Below the pieces are notes generated by a model. It made no database searches. It was not told the DNA's origin and saw nothing but the letters and a program-made list of their open reading frames with translations. From Chloroflexota bacterium (GTDB taxonomy: Bacteria > Chloroflexota > Anaerolineae > J036 > Brachytrichaceae), in assembly GCA_021788625.1 (NCBI GenBank), contig JAJYKL010000028.1, positions 1 to 44,721 of the forward strand: a stretch of DNA of 44,721 nucleotides, given 5' to 3'. Below are positions 8,060-17,610 of the stretch, in pieces. Both the position numbers and the translations under genes were made by a program. The first letter of the stretch is position 1; each line of letters starts with the position of its first letter.

Positions 8060-9649
8060 GTGAAAACGTACTTTGGCATCGGTATGTCTGTTGTGGTTCT
8101 TAGCCTGCTCGCCGCATGCACCGTACCCGCCCCGTTCTCATCGCCTACCGCAACCAGCACCTCAACCGGCGCTGCGACAAGTGCTGCAGCGAGCGGCACC
8201 GCACCACCAGAGGAGGCAAGTCCACCGGCGCCAGCGACATCTTCGCAAGCGGCTCCCACCCTGACACCCGAGTCCACCACCACGGGCGTAGCTGCACCGA
8301 CACCCGCACCCTCAGCTACTTCAAACATTACCTCCACCACAGATCAACTTGCACAACTACGCGACAAGATCAAGCATATCGTCGTCATCATGCAGGAAAA
8401 CCGCTCATTCGATACCTATTTTGGCACCTATCCTGGTGCGGATGGAATCCCCATGCAAAATGGCGTGCCGACTGTGTGTGTGCCCGATCCCCAGACCAAA
8501 CAGTGTGTGAGGCCATACCATAACGCTAAATACGTCAACGCCGGTGGGCCGCACGCAGCGGTCTCTGCCTCGCGCGATATTGATGGCGGCAAAATGGATG
8601 GATTTATCTCCACATTTCTCGGCGCACGGAAAGCCTGTAAAAACCCGAACACGCCCGGCTGTGCCGCGGGTACAACACCCGATGTGATGGGCTGGCACGA
8701 TGCGCGCGAGATCCCAAACTACTGGGCTTATGCACAGAATTTCGTTTTGCAAGATCATATGTTTGAGCCGAATGCATCGTGGAGTCTGCCTTCACACCTT
8801 TTCATGGTTTCGGCATGGTCTGCTCGCTGCACAAAGCCCGGTGATCCCGCGAGTTGTGTAAATGCCCTGGATGGACCCAGTGGCGTGAACGTAGCTAAAA
8901 ATGACTACGCCTGGACAGACCTGACGTATCTGCTGCACAAGGCGAATGTTTCATGGGCTTACTACCTCAGCGCTGGCAGCGAACCGGACTGCGCTGATGA
9001 TGCGATGCTCTGCCAGCCCAGGCCGCAGGCTAAGAACGTCCCAGGCATCTGGAACCCGCTACCTGCATTTGACACCGTCAAACAGGATGGGCAACTGGCA
9101 AACATTCAGACGGTGGACAAATTCTTCGCTGCCGCCAGGAATGGAACCTTACCCGTGGTCTCATGGGTAGTGCCGGAGGCAAAGGTAAGCGAGCATCCAC
9201 CAGCCAATATATCAGTGGGTGAATCTTATGTAACCCAGCTCATCAATAGTGTGATGCAGGGACCCGATTGGAGCAGCACGGCCATTTTGCTTTCATGGGA
9301 TGACTGGGGTGGGTTTTATGACCACGTCGTGCCGCCCAAGGTGGATCAGAACGGTTACGGTCTGCGCGTGCCAGGCTTGGTTATCAGCCCATATGCCCGA
9401 AAGGGCTACATCGACCATCAGACCCTCTCCTTCGATGCCTACCTCAAGCTCATCGAAGATGATTTCCTGAACGGTCAGCGCATTGACCCGCAGACTGATG
9501 GACGGCCTGACCCACGCCCCGATGTGCGCGAGAACGAACCACAACTTGGCAACCTGATCACCGACTTCGATTTTTCTCAATCGCCACGCCAGGGACTGAT
9601 CCTGCCATTGCACCCCAAGCCAGGGCCTGCCTCAATTCCAGGTTCGTAA
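8060..9649 (+). CDS. Phosphoesterase lipoprotein (PF04185, acid phosphatase/phospholipase C family)
   Basis: The start is GTG at 8060, supported by AGGAGG 8 bases before it. The 529-residue protein has a lipobox LAAC (C20), a Ser/Thr/Pro-rich linker to about residue 95, then the alkaline-phosphatase-like fold of the phosphoesterase family. Landmarks are [16 protein letters not shown] near residues 109-124, a [19 protein letters not shown] block, [16 protein letters not shown] and a C-terminal [15 protein letters not shown] block. These carry the metal and substrate residues of non-hemolytic phospholipase C and AcpA-type phosphatases. The substrate (phospholipid, phosphate ester or other) cannot be told from sequence. 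It is divergent from the sugar dehydrogenase, with 254 bases between. Confidence 0.88.
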   Translation: MKTYFGIGMSVVVLSLLAACTVPAPFSSPTATSTSTGAATSAAASGTAPPEEASPPAPATSSQAAPTLTPESTTTGVAAPTPAPSATSNITSTTDQLAQLRDKIKHIVVIMQENRSFDTYFGTYPGADGIPMQNGVPTVCVPDPQTKQCVRPYHNAKYVNAGGPHAAVSASRDIDGGKMDGFISTFLGARKACKNPNTPGCAAGTTPDVMGWHDAREIPNYWAYAQNFVLQDHMFEPNASWSLPSHLFMVSAWSARCTKPGDPASCVNALDGPSGVNVAKNDYAWTDLTYLLHKANVSWAYYLSAGSEPDCADDAMLCQPRPQAKNVPGIWNPLPAFDTVKQDGQLANIQTVDKFFAAARNGTLPVVSWVVPEAKVSEHPPANISVGESYVTQLINSVMQGPDWSSTAILLSWDDWGGFYDHVVPPKVDQNGYGLRVPGLVISPYARKGYIDHQTLSFDAYLKLIEDDFLNGQRIDPQTDGRPDPRPDVRENEPQLGNLITDFDFSQSPRQGLILPLHPKPGPASIPGS

Positions 9650-9706
9650 ATCGGATAAGCCCAGGTACACACCGCGCCGTGGCAGAGCAACAAGTGAACC
9701 CATCCA

Positions 9707-9737
9707 TCGGGGTGCCCACAGGATGTGAGCACCCCGA
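9707..9737. terminator. Possible bidirectional terminator hairpin
   Basis: Nine-bp arms (TCGGGGTGC / GCACCCCGA) around a 13-nt loop lie between the convergent phosphoesterase and SdrD_B-like genes. No T run follows on either side, so the call rests on position and stem strength only. Confidence 0.4.
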
Positions 9738-9772
9738 ACCCGATGCCGGGTAAGGTAACTGGGTTACGGCAA

Positions 9773-10534
9773 CTACGGGTGGTACTGATCGCACGACTGA
9801 CCAGGCGAGCTGGCATCTTTTATGAATCCGATGTTGTTGTTCAGTGAGATGATCTGCCCGTCAGCCTGCCGCGTCACAATGGCCGTCAGGCGTGGTGTCG
9901 TTGGCCGGTAGCCCTTGGGTGCAACGGGCATCACATAGTATGCGCCTGGTTGGACAGGTACGCCATATGTACTGTCGTTGCCCACGTAGCCACATACGAA
10001 CCACGAGCCACCATCTGTGATCTTGTACCACACGCCACCCAGCGTCGGTTCGTTGCTGTCCCACTTTCCATTTCCGTTCAAGTCTTCAAACGCAGTCCCG
10101 CGTATGCTCCCGAGCAGCGTCGACGAGCATGCCGTGCTAAAAGGTACGCTGGCGCTTTGTGTGTTCGGCGGTTCGATGATCTGTGACGCAGTTATTCTGG
10201 TCATTGCACCGGGTTGCTCATTCTGCACGTTGACTTCACCCACTACACAATCCAGCAGGCTTACGCTGGCGGAGTAGGTGCACACATTCGTCCCCTCATC
10301 GCATCCCACCAAATAGAGTTCGGTGGGTGCGCTACCACCGACGGAATAGGTCACCTGCGGAGGTATAAATAAAACGTTCATTCCCACGACGACGGTAATG
10401 CCCGTCGAAGTGGTGGTCACGTCAATTGAATTAATGGATACAGGGCTCACATAAGCCAACGCGGGGTGACTGAACACGAAGGGACTGATGGCGAGCGCCA
10501 GAACAGCGAGATATCGAACGATCTTAATGCGCAC
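9773..10534 (-). CDS. Secreted protein with an SdrD_B-like domain
   Basis: The start is taken as the GTG at 10534, preceded by CAGGAG with 6 bases between; an in-frame GTG further upstream at 10642 has no ribosome site. The 253-residue protein has a Sec signal peptide with likely cleavage after HPALA. An N-terminal beta-rich part of about 120 residues is followed by a Cna_B/SdrD_B type domain starting at GSIRGTAFEDLNGNGKWDSNEP, which contains the usual Ca-binding-like D-x-N-x-N-G-x-W-D pattern, and then GVPVQPGAYYVMPV. It has no LPxTG or membrane anchor, so it is probably secreted or loosely wall-associated. Confidence 0.8.
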   Translation of the reverse strand: MRIKIVRYLAVLALAISPFVFSHPALAYVSPVSINSIDVTTTSTGITVVVGMNVLFIPPQVTYSVGGSAPTELYLVGCDEGTNVCTYSASVSLLDCVVGEVNVQNEQPGAMTRITASQIIEPPNTQSASVPFSTACSSTLLGSIRGTAFEDLNGNGKWDSNEPTLGGVWYKITDGGSWFVCGYVGNDSTYGVPVQPGAYYVMPVAPKGYRPTTPRLTAIVTRQADGQIISLNNNIGFIKDASSPGQSCDQYHP

Positions 10535-10821
10535 AGCATTCTCCTGTATGAACCAGCATCTTTTGATCGGTGCAATCAACGTGCGGTAAATGACCCCACG
10601 GATTGTACCATGTTGGCAGCTCGCGCGTGTATAAGTTATCACGCGGCACCAGGTCAGTCAGAGTCAGCCTTGCCCACCTGTACGGCATGTCTTGCAACGG
10701 TCGAGAACCCGCCACGCCGGCAGGTTGCAGTCCGCGCACGGGATGTCACGACAAAGCGATAATGAGCACCGATATCGCCGTCCTGCAACGGCGAACACGT
10801 CATACGATGGGAAGGTCCACG
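10535..10821. other. Divergent intergenic region, nothing recognised
   Basis: This 287-base region lies between the start of the SdrD_B-like gene and that of the UroD-like gene, so it must hold both promoters. I see no clear -35/-10 pair, no tRNA and no strong palindrome. Reading frames crossing it lack ribosome sites. Confidence 0.5.
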
Positions 10822-12024
10822 ATGAACCCACCACCATACAGGAAGTTCGAGCTCAACCTTGACGCCTTGACGTTACCCCAGGCACAGTTGGCCGCTGCAC
10901 TTCAGCAGCGCATAGCCCATCGTGCTGAGCTGATCGCGGAGCGCGACATCCGCTATGGTGTGGACCGCGTGCGCGTCACCAGCTACATGGAGAACATCGG
11001 TTGGCCGGAGCTGTTCGGGTTCGACATGAACCGCTTTCTAGCCGATGCCGACTTCTCGCTGGAGACGCAGTTGCGACAGAAAATCTTCTGGGCCGACAAC
11101 TCCAGCGACGACAGCGTAATCACACCCGATGTGCAGGCCAGCACCGGCATGTACTTTGATATGACGCTGTTCGGCGAGCGCATCCGCCATACGAGGGAAG
11201 GCGTGCCCCTCTTCCTGCCACACCTGATTGCTGCGAACCCGGACCCGGCACTCATCGCCCCGTTTGACTTCCAGGCTACTGGCGAAATGCCCGCGTTGAT
11301 CGCGCTTTACCATCGCATGCTGGATCTGGCGCATTCAGAATATAACGGTGCCCTCACTGTGACCTTCCCAAACTTTCACCGCGGCCCGCTGGACATCCTG
11401 GTGCAGTTGCGCGGGTATGAAGGATTCCTGGCCGATACGGTTGAGCGTCCGGCAGTGGTGGATGCCTTTCTTGCTCAATTCGCCGATGCGCGCCTGCGAT
11501 TTGCGCGCGAGCGGGCTCACCTGCTGGGCTTGCCGGGGCTGCCGCCAGCGACCTTTGTGGCAGACGACTGGGTGAACGTTCCATTCCTTTCGCCAGCCTT
11601 GTTCCGCCGCTTCGTCGCGCCGGTCTACCGTCGTATTGTGGCCAACGAGGGTCCGGTAACCGGTTTCCACACCTGCGGCCACTTCGAACTGGTCGTGAAC
11701 GATCTGCTTGCCGCATTCCCCGACATACGCCGGCTGGAGGTGAGTGGGTGGAATGACCTGACATGGCTGGATCGCGTCGTCCCTCACGAGGTGGGCTTCG
11801 ACGTGTCGGTCATCAATACGCTGGTGCTGGCCGGCTCGCGGGAGGAGCAGGAGTACAAGCTGCGCGAGATCGCGCTGGTCAGCCGGCACCGTGCAGTGAC
11901 GCTGTGTGCTCAGGCCATGGTGAAGATGGAGTCGTACGAGCGCACTCTGTCACGCATGAACGCTTTTCTCGAGTTGGCGCACCGGTTGCTGGGGAGCCGA
12001 GGAGCTAATGGATCTGGTCCATGA
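10822..12024 (+). CDS. Uroporphyrinogen decarboxylase (URO-D)-like protein
   Basis: The 400-residue protein starts at the ATG preceded by GGGAAGG; earlier in-frame ATGs lack such a site. It resembles the URO-D superfamily of TIM barrels, which includes heme-pathway HemE and cobalamin-dependent methyltransferases of the MtaA/MtbA type. The motif GFHTCGH (H283, C285) near the C-terminus resembles the H-x-C zinc site of the methyltransferase branch, so methyl transfer is more likely than heme synthesis; this is inference. No corrinoid protein gene is adjacent, and no other heme gene is present. Its last 20 bases overlap the convergent TauE gene. Confidence 0.7.
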   Translation: MNPPPYRKFELNLDALTLPQAQLAAALQQRIAHRAELIAERDIRYGVDRVRVTSYMENIGWPELFGFDMNRFLADADFSLETQLRQKIFWADNSSDDSVITPDVQASTGMYFDMTLFGERIRHTREGVPLFLPHLIAANPDPALIAPFDFQATGEMPALIALYHRMLDLAHSEYNGALTVTFPNFHRGPLDILVQLRGYEGFLADTVERPAVVDAFLAQFADARLRFARERAHLLGLPGLPPATFVADDWVNVPFLSPALFRRFVAPVYRRIVANEGPVTGFHTCGHFELVVNDLLAAFPDIRRLEVSGWNDLTWLDRVVPHEVGFDVSVINTLVLAGSREEQEYKLREIALVSRHRAVTLCAQAMVKMESYERTLSRMNAFLELAHRLLGSRGANGSGP

Positions 12025-12784
12025 TCAGCTTGACTGCGGCGATGCCAGCCAGCGCGAGCACCAGCAGGTTAAAAACCTTCTGCGATATATGCGGCAGGAG
12101 CAACTTGCCGGCGAAGGCGCTGAGTATGATGAGCGGCGCCATCGCCAGGTCGAACAGGATGGTTTCGGTGGAGACCATCGGCTTGCTGGGTAACACCAGG
12201 CTGAGAAACACGTAGATGGGCAGTTTGGTCATATTGAAAATAAAGAAGCTCCACGCCGTGGTACCCATGAACTGGTTTTTATCCAGGCCCATGCCTGTGA
12301 GGTAAATGGCCATGATCGGCCCTGCCGCATTGGACGCCGTGGTGGAAAATCCGGCCAGCACCCCTGTGGCTCCCACGCCTGCGCGTGATTCAGGTACCAG
12401 CCGGTCGCCCCACTTCAGACGCGCCAGACTCAGACCCAGCATGGCTATCACCAGCACTCCGATGATGATGTCCAGCCAGTCCGTCTGGCTTCCCTGTATA
12501 CCGGTATACCAGAGCAGGAGGGTGCCGGCTGCAATCCCCAGCAGCACCCAGGGGATCAACACAGACAGTTTGTCCCAGCGCGCATGCTGGCGATACCATA
12601 GAACTGCAAACACATCGCCACACAGGAGCATGGGCAATGTCGCACCGACGGATAACCTCCCGCCAAAAACCAACGCCATGATAGGCACAACCAGGATGCC
12701 GATGCCGGGCAGACCGGTCTTGGAAAATCCGACGACGAGCGCAGCGACGATGCCGAAAATCCACTGTTCTGAAGTGAGCGTCAT
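12005..12784 (-). CDS. TauE/SafE family sulfite/organosulfonate exporter-like permease
   Basis: The 259-residue protein is almost entirely hydrophobic, with about eight predicted helices in two similar halves. The N-terminal GFSKTGLPGIGILVVP and the second-half GFSTTASNAAGPIMAIYL are the paired signature segments of the TauE/SafE family (PF01925). Family members move sulfite, sulfoacetate or related anions across the membrane; the substrate here is unknown. AAGGAAG lies upstream of the ATG. The 3' end overlaps the UroD-like gene by 20 bases in convergent orientation, and the promoter region is shared with the MFS gene on the other side. Confidence 0.85.
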   Translation of the reverse strand: MTLTSEQWIFGIVAALVVGFSKTGLPGIGILVVPIMALVFGGRLSVGATLPMLLCGDVFAVLWYRQHARWDKLSVLIPWVLLGIAAGTLLLWYTGIQGSQTDWLDIIIGVLVIAMLGLSLARLKWGDRLVPESRAGVGATGVLAGFSTTASNAAGPIMAIYLTGMGLDKNQFMGTTAWSFFIFNMTKLPIYVFLSLVLPSKPMVSTETILFDLAMAPLIILSAFAGKLLLPHISQKVFNLLVLALAGIAAVKLIMDQIH

Positions 12785-13034
12785 AGACCGTTGTTGCTTC
12801 CTTTTTTGGTGGCTCAGTGTACACCGCTTAGGCCAGAGAGACGATGGAAGGGCGGTTCAGGGAAATGCATGAGGCGTAACCTGACACGGGCGAATGAGCG
12901 CGTTGCGTTGGTGTAACCAAAGGAGCGTGGTACACAAGCTGTATGCAGGGAATGCATTGGACTTGGAAAAGAGGCAGTTCGCCATTCATGTAAGATTGCT
13001 GGACCCGAAATTCAATGGAATTGATAGGAGTTGT

Positions 13035-14336
13035 GTGGAGAACACGCTGGAAGGCAAGGACAATGAGGAAGGTGTGGAGAAGTCGCCCGGAGGAACATCC
13101 AGCGCGCGGCACGATCCCTATGCGGCATTGCGTTACCGCGACTTCCGCCTGCTGCTGGCAGGCCGGCTGATTACATCATTTGGCGACCAGATGCTGTCGT
13201 TCGCCATCGGTTGGGAGCTATGGCTGCGCACGCATGACGCTCTGGCTCTGGGGTTCGTCGGCCTGGCCCAGGTGACCCCCGTCATCCTTTTCTCCTTACC
13301 GGCCGGCCATGTAGCCGACCAGTACAACCGCAAGCGCATAGTGCTGTTCACCCAGTTACTACTGGCGATCTCGGCTCTCGGCCTGACGTTGATCTCATTA
13401 CACCAGGGGCCGATCCTGGTGGTGTACGTCTGTCTTGTCGGCATCGGACTGGCGCGCGCGTTCAACGGACCGGCTTCCTATACATTACTGCCGCAATCAG
13501 TGCCGCAGAGCATCTTCACTAGCGCTGCAACCTGGTCATCCAGCGTGGGTCAATTAGCCGCGATACTGGGTCCGGCTCTGGCTGGCGTCATTGTTGCCGC
13601 GTTCAACAACGTCTCGATCATCTATGCGTTCGACGCATTCGCCGCCCTTACGTTTCTGGTGTTGGTGCTGATGCTCAGAGGTCGGCAATTGGCGCTCTCA
13701 CGCAAGGCCGCCACCATGGATTCACTGAAAGAGGGGCTACATTTCATCCACGACACGAAGGTGATTCTGGCAGCGATCACCCTGGACTTGTTCGCCGTGT
13801 TGTTTGGCGGCGCCGTCACCCTGTTACCGATCTATGCCACGGACATTTTGAAGGTAGGCGCGGAAGGTCTGGGACTGATGCGCGGCGCGCCGTCCGTTGG
13901 GGCGCTCCTGATGGCTGTGGCGCTGGCGCACTTGCCCCCGTTCAGAAAGGCCGGATCTACGCTACTTTTGGCCGTCACAGGATTCGGCCTGGCCACCATC
14001 GTGTTTGGCCTTTCGCGCTCATTCGTGCTTTCTCTTGCGATGCTGGCACTGCTGGGTAGCCTGGACAACATCAGCGTGGTGATTCGCAGCACACTGGTGC
14101 TGAGCCTCACACCCGATGAGATGCGCGGGCGGACATCGGCTGTGAACAGCATCTTCGTCAGCGCTTCAAACGAACTGGGTGGTTTCGAATCCGGGCTGAC
14201 TGCAGCGCTCTTCGGCCCCGTCATCTCGGTAGTAGGCGGCGGCATCGGTACCATACTGGTCGTTTTGGCAATCTCGCGCGTCTGGCCGCAATTACGCCGG
14301 CTCAAGACACTCGACGCACCGGCGCGCCCAGCCTGA
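13035..14336 (+). CDS. Major facilitator superfamily exporter (EntS-like)
   Basis: The start is uncertain. The frame is open from an ATG at 12894, but the GTG at 13035 has AGGAG 4 bases upstream and gives a normal 433-residue protein. About 12 helices are visible. ALRYRDFRLLLAGRLITSFGDQM is replaced here by its key parts: YRDFRLLLAGR and SFGDQML begin helix 1, and GHVADQYNRKRIVL is the classic loop 2-3 motif. These fit the MFS_3 group of multidrug or siderophore exporters. The C-terminal half shows TPDEMRGRTSAVNSIF, the matching loop 8-9 motif. No substrate can be assigned. Confidence 0.85.
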   Translation: MENTLEGKDNEEGVEKSPGGTSSARHDPYAALRYRDFRLLLAGRLITSFGDQMLSFAIGWELWLRTHDALALGFVGLAQVTPVILFSLPAGHVADQYNRKRIVLFTQLLLAISALGLTLISLHQGPILVVYVCLVGIGLARAFNGPASYTLLPQSVPQSIFTSAATWSSSVGQLAAILGPALAGVIVAAFNNVSIIYAFDAFAALTFLVLVLMLRGRQLALSRKAATMDSLKEGLHFIHDTKVILAAITLDLFAVLFGGAVTLLPIYATDILKVGAEGLGLMRGAPSVGALLMAVALAHLPPFRKAGSTLLLAVTGFGLATIVFGLSRSFVLSLAMLALLGSLDNISVVIRSTLVLSLTPDEMRGRTSAVNSIFVSASNELGGFESGLTAALFGPVISVVGGGIGTILVVLAISRVWPQLRRLKTLDAPARPA

Positions 14337-14353
14337 CACACCTCACCGAATCG

Positions 14354-15970
14354 CTAGCGCGTCACGCGATCCAGCAGCGACCGGCGGGTTTGGGCAACCC
14401 ACTGCTCGCCCTTGGGGAATTCGTCGTAACCCTTCAGTTCGTCCAGGCTGGCGTCATCGGGCGAGATACCCAGCGTCTGTAAAAGCGCATAGTCTCGCAA
14501 TGACTCGGCGAATACCTCCCAGCGGATGGAGTCGAGCGGGCCATCATCGCCAGGGTAAACCACGAAGGGGTCGCCGTAAGCCCAGCCCGGCCAGGCCATC
14601 CCAGACTGCTCGGTAAACGGATCGATGAGCTCCTGTGTCTGCGACTTGTACCAGTAGTTGTAACCCCAATGCAGAAACCCCCGGGCGTGCAAGCGATAAA
14701 ACAGCCAGCCCGATAAGCGGATCTTGGCCAGGGGTGTATCCATTAGCCGATTCAAAAACTGGCCTCGCGGACCACAACAGAAATAGACCCATGCTGGCAG
14801 GTTGGCCTCGGCGTACGCATGCGCGGTGGAGATGCTCGGGATGGGGATATCCGTCAACCCTTCGCGGCCAAACTCGACATCGCTCAGTGCATCAGCCACC
14901 TTCATCCAGGGAGCCAGGTCCTGCAACATCGCCCGTGCGGCACGGTAGCCTGGCAGGTGTTGCTCGCCAGGCTCGTCGGAGACATGGTAGATCGACTTGT
15001 CCTCCAGACCTTCCAGCTGCAGAAAAGTATGGAACGCCGGCAGGAACTGCTCCAGAAAGTTGCGATACACACGGGATGTGGCTTCTGTTTCAGGCGGCCA
15101 CAGCAGCGAATCAGCGTTGCGTGTATTGCGGTAAACTCGGATGGCGTACCGTGCACCCCATTGTGTGAACAAATGCGTCCATTCAAAAGTGCGCGCACCG
15201 TGTTGCTGAGCCAGACGAGTCCAGTGCCGCACCTCACTGAAGTCGAACCAATACTGGCCACGCATGGGTTCGCTGATCTTGAGCAGTTGCGTGGGGCGTT
15301 TCACGCCATCAGTGGGTGGCGTGAAGATGGGGACGTATCGGCAGTCGATACCGTGCGATCCAAGATTGGCCAGATAAGGTTCGGCAAGAGCCCAAAATTT
15401 CTTGTCAAAAGGCTCCACGTTATACCAGTCGCACAATGCATCGGCATAGAACCAGTGCGTCACCGGGAAGTCCCGACGCTCCTGCACCACAGGCGAGCGC
15501 ACAGCAAGCGGCACCGTGAGTTGGGCTATCGTGATAGATTGCTGTTCGAACCGCACTGCCAGCTCATAAATGCCCGGTTCCGTTTCGGCCGTGATGTTTA
15601 CCGTCACCCAAAATGACTGGCTCTCCACAGGGCCCAGGACCGTGACGTTACCGGGGAGAAGCGGGTCGGGCACCATTCCAGGGATACATCCTCGACCGTC
15701 CAATTCCTCCGCGGGCGTGCCGGTGTTGTGATGCGCCATAGGCACATAACCCACACGCCGCACGGTAATGTCCAGACCTGGCGAATCCAATACACTTACC
15801 TTCACTTCCGCAGCATCAAAACCCAGGTTCTGCACACAGGCCTGAAACGAGACGCGTTCATTGCGCGCTGCGATGAGGTCGATGGCTGGCGTAGCCTGAG
15901 GCACAGGGGCAGGGGTGGAAGGGAAGATACGCTGCAGTGAGCTCTGTAGCCAGCAGACGATTCTATCCAT
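14354..15970 (-). CDS. DUF4091 glycoside-hydrolase-like protein
   Basis: Starting at the ATG at 15970 the protein has 538 residues. A beta-sandwich N-terminal part (about 20-210, with GIYELAVRF) is followed by a TIM-barrel-like domain with HWFYADALCDWYNVEPFD, YHVSDEPGEQHL and GFLHWGYNYWYKS. This arrangement fits proteins with a C-terminal DUF4091 domain, usually described as glycosidase-like. The DEP of the SDEPGE stretch is a candidate acidic catalytic site. No signal peptide is visible with this start, so the protein may be cytoplasmic. TACAAT lies only 7 bases before the ATG and there is no ribosome site, which suggests a leaderless message. It is convergent with the MFS gene. Confidence 0.75.
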   Translation of the reverse strand: MDRIVCWLQSSLQRIFPSTPAPVPQATPAIDLIAARNERVSFQACVQNLGFDAAEVKVSVLDSPGLDITVRRVGYVPMAHHNTGTPAEELDGRGCIPGMVPDPLLPGNVTVLGPVESQSFWVTVNITAETEPGIYELAVRFEQQSITIAQLTVPLAVRSPVVQERRDFPVTHWFYADALCDWYNVEPFDKKFWALAEPYLANLGSHGIDCRYVPIFTPPTDGVKRPTQLLKISEPMRGQYWFDFSEVRHWTRLAQQHGARTFEWTHLFTQWGARYAIRVYRNTRNADSLLWPPETEATSRVYRNFLEQFLPAFHTFLQLEGLEDKSIYHVSDEPGEQHLPGYRAARAMLQDLAPWMKVADALSDVEFGREGLTDIPIPSISTAHAYAEANLPAWVYFCCGPRGQFLNRLMDTPLAKIRLSGWLFYRLHARGFLHWGYNYWYKSQTQELIDPFTEQSGMAWPGWAYGDPFVVYPGDDGPLDSIRWEVFAESLRDYALLQTLGISPDDASLDELKGYDEFPKGEQWVAQTRRSLLDRVTR

Positions 15971-15977
15971 GCGTGAA

Positions 15978-15983
15978 ATTGTA
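15978..15983 (-). promoter_or_regulatory. -10 box directly before the DUF4091 gene
   Basis: TACAAT on the minus strand ends 7 bases before the ATG at 15970. Transcription would then start at or next to the start codon. No Shine-Dalgarno sequence is present in the gap. Confidence 0.45.
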
Positions 15984-16263
15984 ATATGGGGTGGCGATAC
16001 AACGTCCCGACCGCAGGCTTTCACCTGCGTATGACCCACCCTGTACGAACCGGTCCGATGAGATCGTTCCCCTGCACAGGAGCAGCCCTTGCAGAGGCCC
16101 TGTGTGGGCGCACGCATGGCGCGCCTCGACTCATGGTACGGCAGTCCATCGCTGATAGGTTCAAGCCGAAGGTCCTGGCAAAGCAGGAAAAACAAACCAA
16201 CCCAGCCAGTTCACTGAAGCCTGGTTTATCAGCGGATGATGCAGAACAAGTATGGACCGCGAG

Positions 16264-17610
16264 TCAATCCGCGTTGATAGCCGCGCGCAGGTTCTTCACC
16301 ACCGACGCACCGAGCAAGCTTACCTGATCCTCGGCAAGTGTCGACTCGGGGTAATAAAAGCTCATCAAGACGCGACCCGGCAGACGGTTGACTACGACTC
16401 CAAAACAATCCGCCATGCTGGTTGTTCGGGAGATGGCACGCATCTCCTGCGGCATGATCGACCCGTAAGGGTTCGGTAGACCCAACCGGCCTACGTTAGT
16501 GACCAGAATGACGCCCGAGTGAGGCTCCGACACCCGCTGCAACAGGTCATGCGGCAATGGCATGGCCATCAGCGGATCATTACGCCGGACAGCTTCCTGC
16601 ACGGTCGTCTCGGTATGGCGGGCAATCTCCCAGAAGGGAGCACGCTTGCCGATGTAGTTGGCTGCTGTGACCATCGGCACGAACAGGCCAATTTCCACGC
16701 CAGATACCGTTTCAAGAGCCCGATGCAGTCGGGGCGTGGAGAGGCAACTGACCGGTACAGCCGCGCTGTATTGCCCGACCGTGTCACAGATGTACTGCCC
16801 AGCCGCCTGCAACACAGCTGCGCAGATCGCACCGTGCAGCGTGGTGTTTTCATCCCGGCACCTGGCATCCAGCGCATTCGTCTCATCAGGTGATAGCACA
16901 TAGTGCAGCATGCGTGTGTGACCCGTCTGATGCAGGGCATCACCACGCCTGGGCGAGCTGGGCTTGGGCAGGATGTGTGTAACTTTGCCGTGCCGGGGGG
17001 CAGACTTCTGCTCACGACCCTGGATTGTGAGTGTCACCTGAGTCACCACCTGCGCGGTGGATTTCATGAGGCTCTCCATGAGTTTGGCGCCGTTCAGCGG
17101 CAGGTCGTCCATGGCGCGCCGCTCCGGGTATATCTGCAGGCTGGGCACATGGCTGCCTTTCAACACCTGTGCAAGCAAGCCCAGCAGGTCGCGCATCAGG
17201 TAGAGCACCGAAGCAGCATCGCCATAGACATGATGCAGGGTGACAATCAGATCGCTCACGTCGCTGGATCGCAACAGGACGACGTTAATGAGAGGTCCGC
17301 GTGTCCAGGGCAGGGGCTGATCGAGTTCATACCGCGCCTCCTCTGACCACTGCTCGTTGCCCACGCGGTCTTCGACGCGCAGTTGAATGGGACGAATGAT
17401 TTCCGCGTCTGGAGTAACAGGCACCCGGCCGCCGAACACATCCACACGCGTGCGTAGCATGGCGTGACGCTTCTGAAGCCAGTTTAGGGCCACACGGAGT
17501 GCGCGCTCGTCAACGGCACCACCGATACGTGCGACGGCGCCCGTGTTCAGACTGCTCTGTCTGTCAATCAACCACACCATGCTCTCCGCATCGCTATAGT
17601 TCCTGCTCAT
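16264..17610 (-). CDS. Condensation-domain-like acyltransferase (PapA/alcohol acetyltransferase type)
   Basis: The 448-residue protein begins at an ATG preceded by GGGAG. It carries the HHxxxD active-site motif of CoA-dependent acyltransferases and NRPS condensation domains as LHHVYGDAAS (H126, H127, D131), with the usual two-lobed layout and a late TNVGRLGLPNPYG segment where related enzymes have their second conserved region. A free-standing enzyme of this type commonly esterifies lipids or alcohols, as PapA5 does with mycocerosate; the substrate here is unknown. No polyketide, NRPS or wax-ester gene is nearby, so it stands alone. Upstream lies a 563-base region with no convincing gene. Confidence 0.75.
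   Translation of the reverse strand: MSRNYSDAESMVWLIDRQSSLNTGAVARIGGAVDERALRVALNWLQKRHAMLRTRVDVFGGRVPVTPDAEIIRPIQLRVEDRVGNEQWSEEARYELDQPLPWTRGPLINVVLLRSSDVSDLIVTLHHVYGDAASVLYLMRDLLGLLAQVLKGSHVPSLQIYPERRAMDDLPLNGAKLMESLMKSTAQVVTQVTLTIQGREQKSAPRHGKVTHILPKPSSPRRGDALHQTGHTRMLHYVLSPDETNALDARCRDENTTLHGAICAAVLQAAGQYICDTVGQYSAAVPVSCLSTPRLHRALETVSGVEIGLFVPMVTAANYIGKRAPFWEIARHTETTVQEAVRRNDPLMAMPLPHDLLQRVSEPHSGVILVTNVGRLGLPNPYGSIMPQEMRAISRTTSMADCFGVVVNRLPGRVLMSFYYPESTLAEDQVSLLGASVVKNLRAAINAD

Noticed and set aside
12817-12824. GTGTACAC palindrome between tauE and the MFS gene
   Set aside because: It is only 8 bp, without longer arms or repeats nearby, so chance is a fair explanation.
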